From the NCBI RefSeq assembly GCF_020080835.1, contig NC_058164.1, forward strand, positions 682,001 to 746,000: a stretch of 64,000 bases of DNA. The letters are read 5' to 3'. The notes under the pieces were generated by a model. The model was not told the origin of the DNA. It saw only the letters and a program-made list of their open reading frames with translations, and searched no databases. This document shows, piece after piece, positions 50,969 through 60,807 of this stretch. The stretch is from Cotesia glomerata (Eukaryota > Arthropoda > Insecta > Hymenoptera > Braconidae). Every line of letters begins with the position of its first letter. Positions within the stretch are counted from its first letter, which is position 1. Made by a program: the position numbers and the translations under genes.

Positions 50969-51012
50969 AAAATCTTGGGCCTAATGATAATATAATTGTA
51001 ATTGTAATCTGA
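50969..51012 (+). CDS. disp: Possible alternative last exon of dispatched
   Basis: If the GTAAGT at 50630 is used as a donor (phase 1), the polypyrimidine-led acceptor ATTTTCAG at 50961-50968 joins in phase to a 14-codon exon ending TGA at 51012. This replaces the last two codons and gives 1150 residues with a short hydrophobic C-terminus (IIVIVI). Both splice sites look strong; reading straight through to TGA at 50635 is equally possible. Confidence 0.45.
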
Positions 51013-51753
51013 TGGTTGTGTTTTTAGTATTGAACTTTAGTCTACTGACTTGGTGCTACTTTTTAATTTTTCTACATGGTTATTTATTTCAATGTGAAAT
51101 TTTTTAGTTTGAAGAAAAGTTTTATTAATTATTAATTAATAGGCGAACTATTTTTAACACTTAAACTTCTCTTCAATAAATTCCATTATTAAAGTATTAT
51201 TTTGATAAAAAGTTGACTTAATATTAAGACTCAATAAATGATTATTTTTGAAACAATTGTGTTTGTTAAGATAAATAATTATGTAATAATAATTATATAA
51301 ATGTTTATATATAAATATAAAAAGGCTGTAACAATTGTGATTATGAATTTATAATGACAATTAACTGTAATTACTATTAAGATAAATTAATTATTAGTGT
51401 TATGTGGGATTGATTAAAATATGAATCAGTATTTAATCATGCAAGAAAAAATGTATCATTTATTGTTACAGAACTGTGAAAAAAAAAAAAAATATTCCAT
51501 AAGAAAATAATTGTACGTTATGATTGTTATAATTGTTCACAAATATTATAATATTATAAAATAATGATGTTCGATATATTGAATATTGTATAAACAGTAC
51601 CTTGACTTAAATTAAATACAATTGCCTGATGTACTTAATTCTTTTCTAATTTATTATTCTATTTATAATAGCTAAGTAACTTAATTAATTAATTAATAAT
51701 CGTGCATAATCACTGCACTGTCACAAGGAATTAATCTAAAAAAAATGTTTTAA
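51013..51753. other. Convergent intergenic region
   Basis: AT-rich sequence lies between the 3' ends of dispatched and the TPX2-like gene. No gene or repeat was recognised. Several AATAAA-like sequences could end either transcript. Confidence 0.6.
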
Positions 51754-53871
51754 CTATCGAGAATTCTTCGAGATACCTAGACGAGGACGTTTGCTGATAA
51801 GAGGAACTGTTGGGTCGGCAAGAGGCCGCTTAAATGGTACCGACACCTTGACGTCGGGGTACTTTGGCATCGGGCGGGCTTTGAACGTCGCCAGTTGACG
51901 TAAGCGAGCTATTTCATCCTTTTCTTTTTCTTTCTGTGATTCAGATAACTATTTTTTTGTTTAATTAATTAAATTATTGATTCAGCCTCTTAAAAAATAA
52001 AATACTTACCGTTCTTCTCAAATCTTCAAATTCAAGCTCGCGGAGTCGCAATTTTTCTTCGTATAATTTTCGCTCTTCAGCTCGTTTAGCTGTACGTAAT
52101 TTTGGAGATTTTGGTACCAAAATTCTGCGCTTTGGAAGATTTACTTGGAAAGGTTTTTGATTCCATACCTAAGTCAAAAAATTTAATCAAAACAAAAATT
52201 TACAAAATTATTTTGGGCATTTTTGTACAAGAAATTTTTCTTTAATATCAATTGAATTTTTTTTATTTAAAGAAAAGAAGACTAATGATTTTATGAACAG
52301 TTAATTAATCTCGATGACTAATTAATATCTATATTAACTTGGAAGTTGTAAAAAAACTATTAAATATAATTAAATTAATCAACGGTTCAATGAAACTGAA
52401 TTAAGATCTAATATTCGTTTTTATCTTTCAGCAATTAGTCCATAAAAAAAAAGATAAAAAATCAATCACTAGTCTTCTTTCTATATATTCCTTCAACCAA
52501 AAATAAATACCTCAACCTTCTTGTTCTCAGCCTCGGCACAATCCTTATTCTTTGCTTGAGGAGCCAGATAATTATTCAACTCATCAGAATTACAAGAAAC
52601 ACTTTTATCAGCTGTTGCAGCAGAATGAAACTGTATTGGAGATATAGCTTCTTCTTTGATAGTTCCTCTGCAAACCGGCTTAATCTCATGGATAACTTTA
52701 ACTTCCTTCTTTGGAATAAACTCCTGGAAGATTCGCTTTTCTTCTTTCTTAATCTGCTTGATAGGATTTTTCGGGACATTTTTAAACTTCGGCGCTGCTC
52801 GAGCTTTGAATTCTGGGGGTTGCTGGCTTACGCTCATCTAAAATTTTTATTAAATTAATTTGCTAGAATAATAAATTATTGATATTAAAATAAATTTTTT
52901 ATACCAGATATTGCTTTTTTGCTTGTCTGCGCTCTTGTTTTTCTTTTTCACGCGTTTCAAAACTAAATGGCTGGGGTGCTGTTGATAATCGTGATAATCT
53001 TCGATCGTCATTGGGTGTAGTGTAATTAATTATACTTTGCTATATTAATAATAACAATAAAATTTAATTTATAATTAAACATTTTTGGGGCTTTTAATTT
53101 TTTTTTTACACGTCAAATTTATTTACTCAATTTTTAATAATAATAATAATAATAATACCAATTGAAAGAGTTTATTATTATTATTATTGCAAAAATTTTA
53201 AAACAAAAAAATTTTAATAATTTATTGAAATTAAATTTTTCAACAATAATGATAATATTACTAACAGTAAATATTAAATTACCTCTAATGCAGTAGTATC
53301 AGCTTTAAGCGTAATATCTTCCTCACCGATATCCGATCCTAAAGAAATATTTTCCAATGTACTAAAACAAAAATTCATTATTTAATTAATTAATTTCAAA
53401 TTTTATAAATAAAGAAGAAGTTAATATTAATAAATAAAACCACTTACTTAATAATACCATTATCAATTTGCATAGCCTCTTCTTCACTCACCGGAGTCGG
53501 ACAAATCGACTGGCGTCCATCTTGAAAAAAATCAAAAATAATCAACGAAATAAATTTCGTTGAAAATTTTCCCAATAATTTCAAAAATAATCTAAAAAAT
53601 ACTTACCAAAAAATGAATCACGTGGCTCAGGAATTCCATTTGCGAAATCGACAAACTTTGGGCCATTAATTTTGTCCCAGTATTCATTAAAAATCACTCC
53701 ACTATTATAATTATTACTATTATTATTGGTATTTGCATTATTATTGTTATTACTTGGATCATTAGTTTTAACAAACAATCTCTTAGTATTTATTTGATCC
53801 TCGGTATTTGGATGAACACGCGACGAATGTGCTTTGGGAAAGACAAGCGGTGTGCTTGTGCGAAAATCCAT
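51754..53871 (-). CDS. TPX2/mei-38-like spindle protein
   Basis: Seven exons: 53871-53607, 53520-53448, 53361-53283, 53039-52905, 52837-52511, 52168-52010 and 51933-51754. All phases match, giving 405 residues. Family motifs are the KPF-like PQPFSFETREKEKQERR (about 162-178), PPEFKARAAPKFK (about 191-203), FQVNLPKRRI (about 299-308), a charged coiled-coil-like stretch (about 318-355), and FKARPMPKYP followed by PFKRPLADPTVP near the C-terminus. TPX2 proteins bind microtubules and support spindle assembly. Vertebrate TPX2 is about 750 residues; this short form, which appears to lack the N-terminal Aurora A-activating segment, resembles insect mei-38-type proteins. An Asn-rich run lies in exon 1. 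The ATG at 53871 is used because the upstream frame has only a TTG. It is head-to-head with BBS1. Confidence 0.8.
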
Positions 53872-54329
53872 TTTTAAAATAATTTCAACCAATTTTCGAG
53901 TTGAGTATGAAACGATAAACGCACTGACAACAAAACTGAAGTCCAGTATTGTCGCAATAGCAATAATAACAATGATAATGCCTGAAGAAATTAGTGGAAG
54001 GCAAAGAATAGACGTGTTAGTTGCCGGTAATCCGAAGAATTATTTCAAAAGTATTTAGCGCGACTATTGTACGTACTGAACTATACCTGTCGGCGCTTAA
54101 TCATGTGTGGTGTGTGTGTAAGCACACATGCAGATGTTGTATGTGTGAATTCCATGGCAACAATTACCAAAACAAACACTTGATGTATTTTATTTGTTGA
54201 CAACTTGTAGAGTTGAATTAAAATTAATTTTTTCTCAAAATGTTTGATTATAAAAAGTTTTTGAGGGTTGAAATTTTCATGTTTGATTAAAAATTTATAA
54301 ATTTATTTAAAGTGAAATTTTTTGCAAAA
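53872..54329. promoter_or_regulatory. Bidirectional promoter of TPX2-like and BBS1
   Basis: Only 458 bases separate the two divergent start codons, so both transcripts must start here. A GTGTGTGTGTAAGCACAC patch lies at about 54107-54128 and an X-box-like site at 54148-54161. No TATA box was identified. Confidence 0.7.
54148..54161 (+). promoter_or_regulatory. X-box-like RFX site upstream of BBS1
   Basis: AATTCCATGGCAAC matches the palindromic X-box GTTNCCATGGNAAC at all but the first two defined positions; the right half-site (GGCAAC) is perfect. RFX factors control BBS and other ciliary genes in nematodes and flies. The site lies about 170 bases before the BBS1 ATG. Confidence 0.55.
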
Positions 54330-56762
54330 ATGGAGCGAGCCATCAGCTCAAAATTGAGCAGCAGCAGGTGGCTGGAAGCGGTCTGGGAACCTAGTGCTAA
54401 GTTAAATGTACTTCCTGGAGGTCTTGAGATGATGGATGTCGCTGGAGATGGCGAAGCTAGGCTTATTGTAATTGATCTGGGCGATGAATTAAAAGATTCT
54501 GCTAAAGTGAATATTTTACTAGTTTTTGTGTTTTTAATTGTTAGACTTTTTGTAAGGGATTGAAATTAGCAGACACTTTTTCTTGAATAATAGATTAGAT
54601 CTAGAAAATTATTTTTAAAAAATTGCATTTGCAATTTTTTAGAATTTTTGAAGATAGAATTTTTTAAATAAATTTTTTTTGTAATAAAAATTTTCAGATA
54701 TCGGCTAATTTAATTTTAATATTTATTATTTTAGGTACGAGTTTTCAAAGAAAGTTTTCAAGTACAAGAGTACACAATGTTACACCCCCCTTGTGGGGTA
54801 GTAGGATTTTACACAGAAAATAACGATCCAAAATCGGCAGTAGTAGCGGTTGCGTCTTGTACCGATATATTTTTTTATAAAAATATGAAACCTCATTTTA
54901 AATCCCGTCTACCTTTTTTGGACGCTCATCCTAAAGAGAAAGAAGTAAGTTTAATAAAATTATTACAGTTTACTGTGATAGTTTTTAATTTTTTTTTTTT
55001 TTTTTTTTTTGTTATTAACAGATTTGGCACAAAGCTGGAGTTGAGCAAGAATTGAACGTAAAAATGTTGTACGAAGATCTCGATTTACTTTTAAAAGAAC
55101 TTGGAGCAGCTTTTATAACTCCAAGAACCTTAAAATTCTTATCGCTGGACGAAAACTTGCGCTTAGAGTTTGCGGATTTGTACAGAAGCGTTCCTCTAAA
55201 CCGCCCAGACTGTGCGACCACTATTGGAACCATCAGAAAGGATTCTTGGAACGATCCGGCGAGCAGTTGTTTGGTTGTCGGTACAGAGGAAGGATATCTT
55301 TTAATTTTGGATCCAAGGTAGCTTAAAAAAAAATTTCCTAAGGATACATAATTAAGAAATGACCTTGTATCTTGTGAACTATTGACATTTATAAAGATAT
55401 AAGCTCATCCCGATGTTACACTCATCAAGACCTTTCATTTGAGTACCCACATCAATTTTTCCTATATTTTATATATTTATATATATATATATGTATATAT
55501 GAAAAGTATATAAAAATGCATGTGGGTACTCAAATGAAAGCTCTTGATGAGTGTAACATCGGGATGAGCTTATATTTGAATAAATTTCAATTATAAAAAT
55601 TTCACAGGTCGTTTCACGTGATAGAAAAGTTCCAACTAGGTTGGGCGCCAGTGACGACAGCCAGCGTGGGCTTGTGGTCAGGCGAGGGCCAAATTTTCGT
55701 AACCGGGAGGGAAATGGAGCTCGGCTCACTGAAGAAAGGCTGCGGGACAATAAAACTTTGGGATGATTTGCCCAACCCGGCCGTCGCTATGTGCATTTTA
55801 CCCGGCGATGGTCTAGCAGTAGTGATTATGAGCGGAATTGTTATTGGATTCACGGGTAAAGGACAGCGGATATGGAATATTGAACTACCTGGGCTAGCTC
55901 TTGATATGATAAGCATTCCCGTTCCTCAGTCGGGCTTGTCACTGATTGCTGTTAGCGTTCCTAAGGTTGGAGTTGTCATTTACGATTCGCAACATCATGT
56001 TGATACTATAACAACTTTTGAACCTATCTCTGCAATGAAGGTAAGATTTTGTTGAATTGTGAGTAAGAATTATCATTGACCTCACTGTTAAAAAACTTAA
56101 AAATTTAATTTTTTTAGTTCGGCAGAATGGGACAAGAAGAACGCGCATTAGCAATGGTGACAATAAACGGAGGATTGTGTGTGAAAATCCTAAAACGAAC
56201 TGCTAATTTCAGTACAAGACTAGGATCATCAGCATCATCAACTAGCGCTTCGGAGAATACAAACCCGGGATCTAAATTTTCAATTCCCAAAAAAACTAGA
56301 CTGTTTGTCGAACAAATGATGCGAGAAAGACAAGAAGCCAAGAAAATTTACCAAAGTTTTGAGCAAAGTTTTCTGAGACTTCAGCTAATGGTCGAGAAGC
56401 GAGCTCATGAAGTTATTTTTTCTAATACCGACGCGATCAACAATCCAATTACCATGGAGATCAGCGTTCTCGGACTAGGACCTACTTATGTACTTCGAAC
56501 CCTGGTAGCAAGCATGGCCGAGGACAAAAACGAGCCGGCCTTGTTTCTGGTTTTCCGAGCAAACGAAGCAGTCATCAAGCCTCGGGTTGTGGACTTGCCA
56601 CTGCTTACTCCGGGAATTCAAATGCCCGTGATGGTTAAGGCTACCCCCAAAAGTGCTGTTTCCGAAAAAGTAAAAGTGCTTTTGTGCAAAAAAGGAAACA
56701 TGCAGCCAATAACTAGCGCAATTGTGATGATTCCTATCGCAGAGCCTGATATTGAAGTGTAA
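54330..56762 (+). CDS. BBS1: BBS1, BBSome subunit
   Basis: Five exons: 54330-54506, 54735-54944, 55022-55317, 55608-56040 and 56118-56762. All junctions agree in phase, giving 586 residues (human about 593). The N-terminal half is the beta-propeller: WLEAVWEPSAKL, DVAGDGEARLIVIDLG near the start, then TIGTIRKDSW, GTEEGYLLILDPRSFHVIEKF and the GCGTIKLWD stretch. The C-terminal half has the helical linker (RLFVEQMMRERQEAKKIYQ) and a gamma-adaptin-ear-like region. BBS1 is part of the BBSome, which carries membrane proteins in cilia; in insects cilia are found in sensory neurons and sperm. ATG at 54330 is chosen because the earlier in-frame codon is GTG. AATAAA at 56823-56828 is a likely polyadenylation signal. 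Intron 3 holds a single-palindrome Helitron fragment. Confidence 0.94.
55342..55577 (+). mobile_element. Helitron fragment in BBS1 intron 3
   Basis: The linker (GGATACATAATTAAGAAATG) and one palindromic unit (from 55383) are cut off inside the right arm at GATGAGCTTATATTTG. Neither Helitron end is present. It occupies most of the intron. Confidence 0.82.
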
Positions 56763-56889
56763 TTTTGCTCGAAAAAATAATTGTAAATTTGTTATTTTTA
56801 AAAATGTTGACGTGATTTTTTCAATAAAAAATTTATCGATATTAATCTAGTTCTTTCTTAGTGACTGCTAAATAGTTTTTTCTCACCTC

Positions 56890-57083
56890 CGGGCGGAAAG
56901 CGTCAATTTTCCTCCCGCTGCGCAAAACGAAAATGCCGCTTTCCGCCTTCGTCGAGGAGAAAAATAGTAAACACACCACGGGCAGAAAATAAGAAAGCCT
57001 CAGATCACATGTTTGTTGACCTCGGCTTCGCCTCGGACAACAATTACATGTGATCTGAGACATTTCTTATTTTACTGCCCTAG
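56890..57083. mobile_element. Palindromic element downstream of BBS1
   Basis: GGGCAG and AAATAAGAAA at 56980-56995 followed by CTCAGATCACATGT are mirrored by ACATGTGATCTGAG, ATTTCTTATTTT and CTGCCC ending at 57080; the central loop contains CCTCGGCTTCGCCTCGG. An adjacent inverted pair (CGGAAAGCG near 56893, CGCTTTCCG near 56937) may belong to the same element or to another. It is noncoding, much richer in GC than its flanks, and looks like a foldback or MITE. Confidence 0.65.
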
Positions 57084-57671
57084 ATGTGTAATATACTAAT
57101 TCAAAGTTAATTACTTTATATTGATTACATTTTTTGTATCAAAGATAAGATAGTCTATGAAGGAATTTTTTTTATTTTTAATTGATTACTATCAATTATT
57201 GGATTCATATAAAAAAAGTTTTGATCATGAGAAATCATTTTTTTTCGATAAAAATAAACGAAATTTTAGGATTAAAAAAAATTATTTTCAAATTTGGCGA
57301 GTTTTAATTTATTTAGCGAAAAAAAATATCTTGTTAAGAGGAAAAAAAATATCTTGTTATTTTTTTTTATCTATCGTGGTCATAAAAATCTCATAAAAAA
57401 AATAATTTTTATCTTTTAATGTCATTAAAATACCATTAAATGGTAAATAAAAGAAGGTAAATTTTTTTTCTTAGACCATTATCCGTCAAAATAATTTGTC
57501 CCACGATCGTAAGTAGTTTAAATTAGAATTTCATTCGGAGCACTACTTTTTTCTACCTAAGTTTTTTAAGCATACTCATTAATAAATAATACAAATAATT
57601 GATTATTTTATAAATATGGCTAGTAGATGATTTTACTGTTTAAATTTTAGATTTTTTTTAATTTTTACAGA
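57084..57671. other. AT-rich spacer with possible 5' UTR intron
   Basis: No gene was recognised. ACGATC|GTAAGT places a donor at 57509, and AATTTTTACAG at 57660-57670 is an acceptor directly before the ATG of the secreted-peptide gene. A 5' untranslated exon may therefore end at 57508. Confidence 0.45.
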
Positions 57672-57962
57672 ATGAAAATCTCGAAAATCTTTTTGTTCTT
57701 TTTCATGGTTGGACTCCTATCAGCAGTAACGGGTTATAGATTCAAATTAGCGAGTAATTGTATCAAGGAAGGTCCTGTAAGTACTTTCAGTAAAATAGAT
57801 AAAAAAAAACTCCAACGTAAATTGTGAATAATTGATAATTTATTTTGGTTTTAGTGTCACGATCCTGAACAATGCTGTTCAAAAAAATGCACAGCTTCCA
57901 AATACGCTTGGAGTAAAAAATCATCGTGTACAAAATCATCTTCGTGTACTGAGATATTCTGA
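57672..57962 (+). CDS. Small secreted cysteine-rich peptide
   Basis: Two exons (57672-57776 and 57855-57962) join in phase 0 with GTAAGT and TTTTAG borders, giving 70 residues. Residues 1-21 form a clear signal peptide: MKISK, then a Phe/Leu/Val-rich core, ending Val-Thr-Gly. The mature part has seven cysteines at 30, 36, 42, 43, 47, 60 and 66, spaced C-x5-C-x5-CC-x3-C-x12-C-x5-C. The C-C-CC-C-C core fits an inhibitor cystine knot with one extra cysteine, a fold used by antimicrobial, neuromodulatory and venom peptides. Function cannot be told from sequence. Like many such genes, the intron separates the leader from most of the cysteine core. It is too short for a long-ORF scan, and I know of no named homologue. 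The odd cysteine could mean a dimer, a free thiol or relaxed selection. Confidence 0.72.
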
Positions 57963-58234
57963 TTTTACTGGGATAAAAAAAAATATTTTAAAAAATTGTA
58001 TGGGTTCATTCATTTAAACTAAATATATTATTAATTTAAAAATTAACTTTCAATCTATGATTCAAATTTTTAAAGTCAGTAAAATTAAAATTGGGAATTT
58101 TTATTAATTGAATTAATTTTTTTGTTATTAATAAAATTTTATTAAAATAAATTTACTATAAAGTGAAACGTTAAATGTGCAACAATTAAATTTACTTAAA
58201 AATTTGAATAATAAAATAACATATTAGAGATTTA
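57963..58234. other. 3' flank of the peptide gene
   Basis: AT-rich sequence; AATAAA-like sites near 58131 could end the peptide transcript. Nothing else seen. Confidence 0.5.
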
Positions 58235-59219
58235 CAGTGAAAACCGTTTAGAACGACATTGAAGGGACCTCCTGTTAATGGTCGTTATAGCCGACAGTCG
58301 TTATAAGTAAAAATTAGCAATGCATAGATTATATTCGAAAACAAACATTTATTAAACTACCCATAAATTAATTTATTCAACACTTTAATAAAATGGTTTT
58401 TAATAAAACCACGTATAAATTTCAATACTACATTTAATAACATAATTATTTTTAAAAATAATCAGTTACTTTGTCGGAGAATTATTTTAAGATTGTAACG
58501 AAATTGTTTTCTACAACTTGTAAGACCATTAAGGTAGTTCTTTCCCACCCTATAGTTTATGCTACTGCTGTCTTTGTCACTCGCTAGTCTGGCCTCTCTT
58601 ACGGGCTATTGCTCACTTACTTCCACGCATGACTTTATTTGTTTACTTTACTAGTTTATCAATGATTTCTCAAAAAGTACGTGGTAGGGAATTCCAGAAT
58701 TTTGTAGGGTAATTATACATGTATTAATCTAAGTAATATATTAATTTTTCGTGAAATTCTTAAAATTTCTTCAATACAAAAATAATAAAACTTCGCGGTT
58801 TTCTCTCTCTTCTCCCATACCACCTGTGTAAAAATGTCGTTTTAAATTGCAATTATCTTCGGTTAGACGTGGTAAATCGTCTCTAAATTTTAACAGCGGG
58901 TGTATTATGCATTTAAATACTTCTATACGGAGTTTGGGAGATTTCTTGAATTTTTGCTTTTTAGGCCTAACTACCTAAACTAAAATGAAAATTGTGATTC
59001 TCATTAATTTGAAGCTGCAAAAGAATTTGATGACATCATAAGTATATTCACTGCAAAACGAATGAAAGTATTTACTGTACTGTGAATTGTACTGTGAATT
59101 TGGTCGCTATAAGCAATGTTGTTATAAGCGGTTTTTGGCTTGAGAATTTTATATGTAATAGAGACGGGACTAAAAAATTTCGTTGTAATAACCGACATGT
59201 CGCTGTAAACGTTTGACTG
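58235..59219. mobile_element. pogo/Tigger-like DNA transposon remnant
   Basis: The left end CAGTGAAAACCGTTTAGAA and the reversed right end CAGTCAAACGTTTACAGCG form diverged inverted repeats of the CAGT...AAC type. They are flanked by TA dinucleotides (58233-58234 and 59220-59221), the target duplication of the Tc1/mariner/pogo superfamily. GTCGTTATAAG-type subterminal repeats occur near both ends. The 985-bp interior has no long open frame, so it is non-autonomous or decayed. Confidence 0.75.
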
Positions 59220-59221
59220 TA

Positions 59222-60771
59222 TTTTGAAAATAAAAATTGTGAGAAAATCTTCATGACCGATAGTCAGTACTTGTGCGACATTATCAAGTAAAAGTAAAAG
59301 TAATGATAATTGATAATGAAGGTAACATATATTTGATATTACTTTAACATTTATTTTTCAATAATAAATTGTAAAAAAACATTCAAGGTGTAAAAATTAA
59401 AAAAAAAACTCTAAAAGAAATTTTTAAAAATATTTTTTAAATATAAATTTATGAATGAAATGAAAAAATTTATTTACTTCTTTTATCAACAAAAATAATC
59501 TCAAAATCAAAATAAAAATTAATAATTAATTTACTGATAATTTCTGATAAGTCTAGGGCTAAAAATAAATAATCTTATGGTAATAAATCAATATTAAAGC
59601 TTATATAAATATAAATAAATATAATTATATTTATCGCGATACCATTTACCGAGATATCATAATTAGCTTTAAAATTACACAAATACATGAATATTAATTA
59701 CTGTTAGAAAATTAAAGATAATTTTAATATTAAAAAAAATTTTTTCTTATCGCCGATTAATAAATAGTATTCAAAGAATCAATTTGAATAATAACATGAC
59801 GGAATTTAAAACTCGATAATATTTAACATAAATACGACAATAATTTCTTTGTTAACAAGACAATAATTACATTTTTACACTCAATATAAACTCCTTTGAT
59901 ATTATTCTTTTATTCCTCACACAAACAAATACCAGCCTCGCTTTAAATCTTTACATTAAAATATACATATTTTAAGAAACTCTAGACTCAATATGCATAA
60001 TTACAATCCATAATTCTGTTTGGTAATGGAAGCAGATAACCCCTTTCTTCTTTTCAATATTCTATTCCGCGAATATACTTATTCAGGACATTAATTATTA
60101 ACAGTTATATTAGGGTGTTTTATTTGACACAATAGATCGGTAATTCAAATTTAAAGTCATTAATATTCCAGTGAGTACTGAGTAAATTCCGTTTTAGTCA
60201 AACATGATTCGTATATCGAATTGTCGAATGTCAGATCATTAATCTTACTCTCAATACTTCCATTTAATTTATTTGTCTACATACGTACAAGTACAATACG
60301 TAAAGAGTCATTAAAAACAAATAATAATAATAATAATAATAAAATTGAAAATTAACTCAATTAAATAAATAAACAGGGTTTTTTTTAATAATAAAAACAA
60401 TAGCAAAATAATTTGATAAAACAAATCGATAATATAAAGGATAAAGTCATTAATCTTTAAAAGTAATTTAAGTTTACCGTGACGACATCAAAACTTCCCT
60501 CTGGCAATCTTTCTTCTCTTTTTATATGTATAAATGCCTTTCGAGAAGAGTCTATACTTAACCGTGTATTCGTCCACAACGGTTATCTTTTTCTCAAACA
60601 ACCCCTCCAAGTTGTTGAGCTTCGACTTGTCTTTTTTACCAGGCAAGTTAACGCAAAACACTCGCTATATACACGATAATTAATGATCTCGGCGAATCAT
60701 CTCCCGACAAGTGTTTTATCGCAACTGAACCTAAATAAATAAATTCATTGGGAAAGTCTTTTTACCACGTA
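59222..60771. other. No confirmed gene; possible exon near 60.6 kb
   Basis: AT-rich until about 60180, then more complex. On the minus strand TTTATTTAG|GTTCAG (acceptor before 60730) opens a frame of about 27 codons to TAA at 60648. A second overlapping frame of about 57 codons without ATG ends near 60485. These may be terminal-exon sequence of an unseen minus-strand gene, or chance. Evidence is weak. Confidence 0.3.
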
Positions 60772-60807
60772 CATAGAAAAAAAAATTTATTTGAAGCAAG
60801 TAAATAG

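Noticed and set aside
57832..58017. 61-codon frame overlapping the peptide gene
   Set aside because: It is a different frame over exon 2 of the secreted peptide and lacks the spliced leader; the two-exon model explains the cysteines and signal peptide better.
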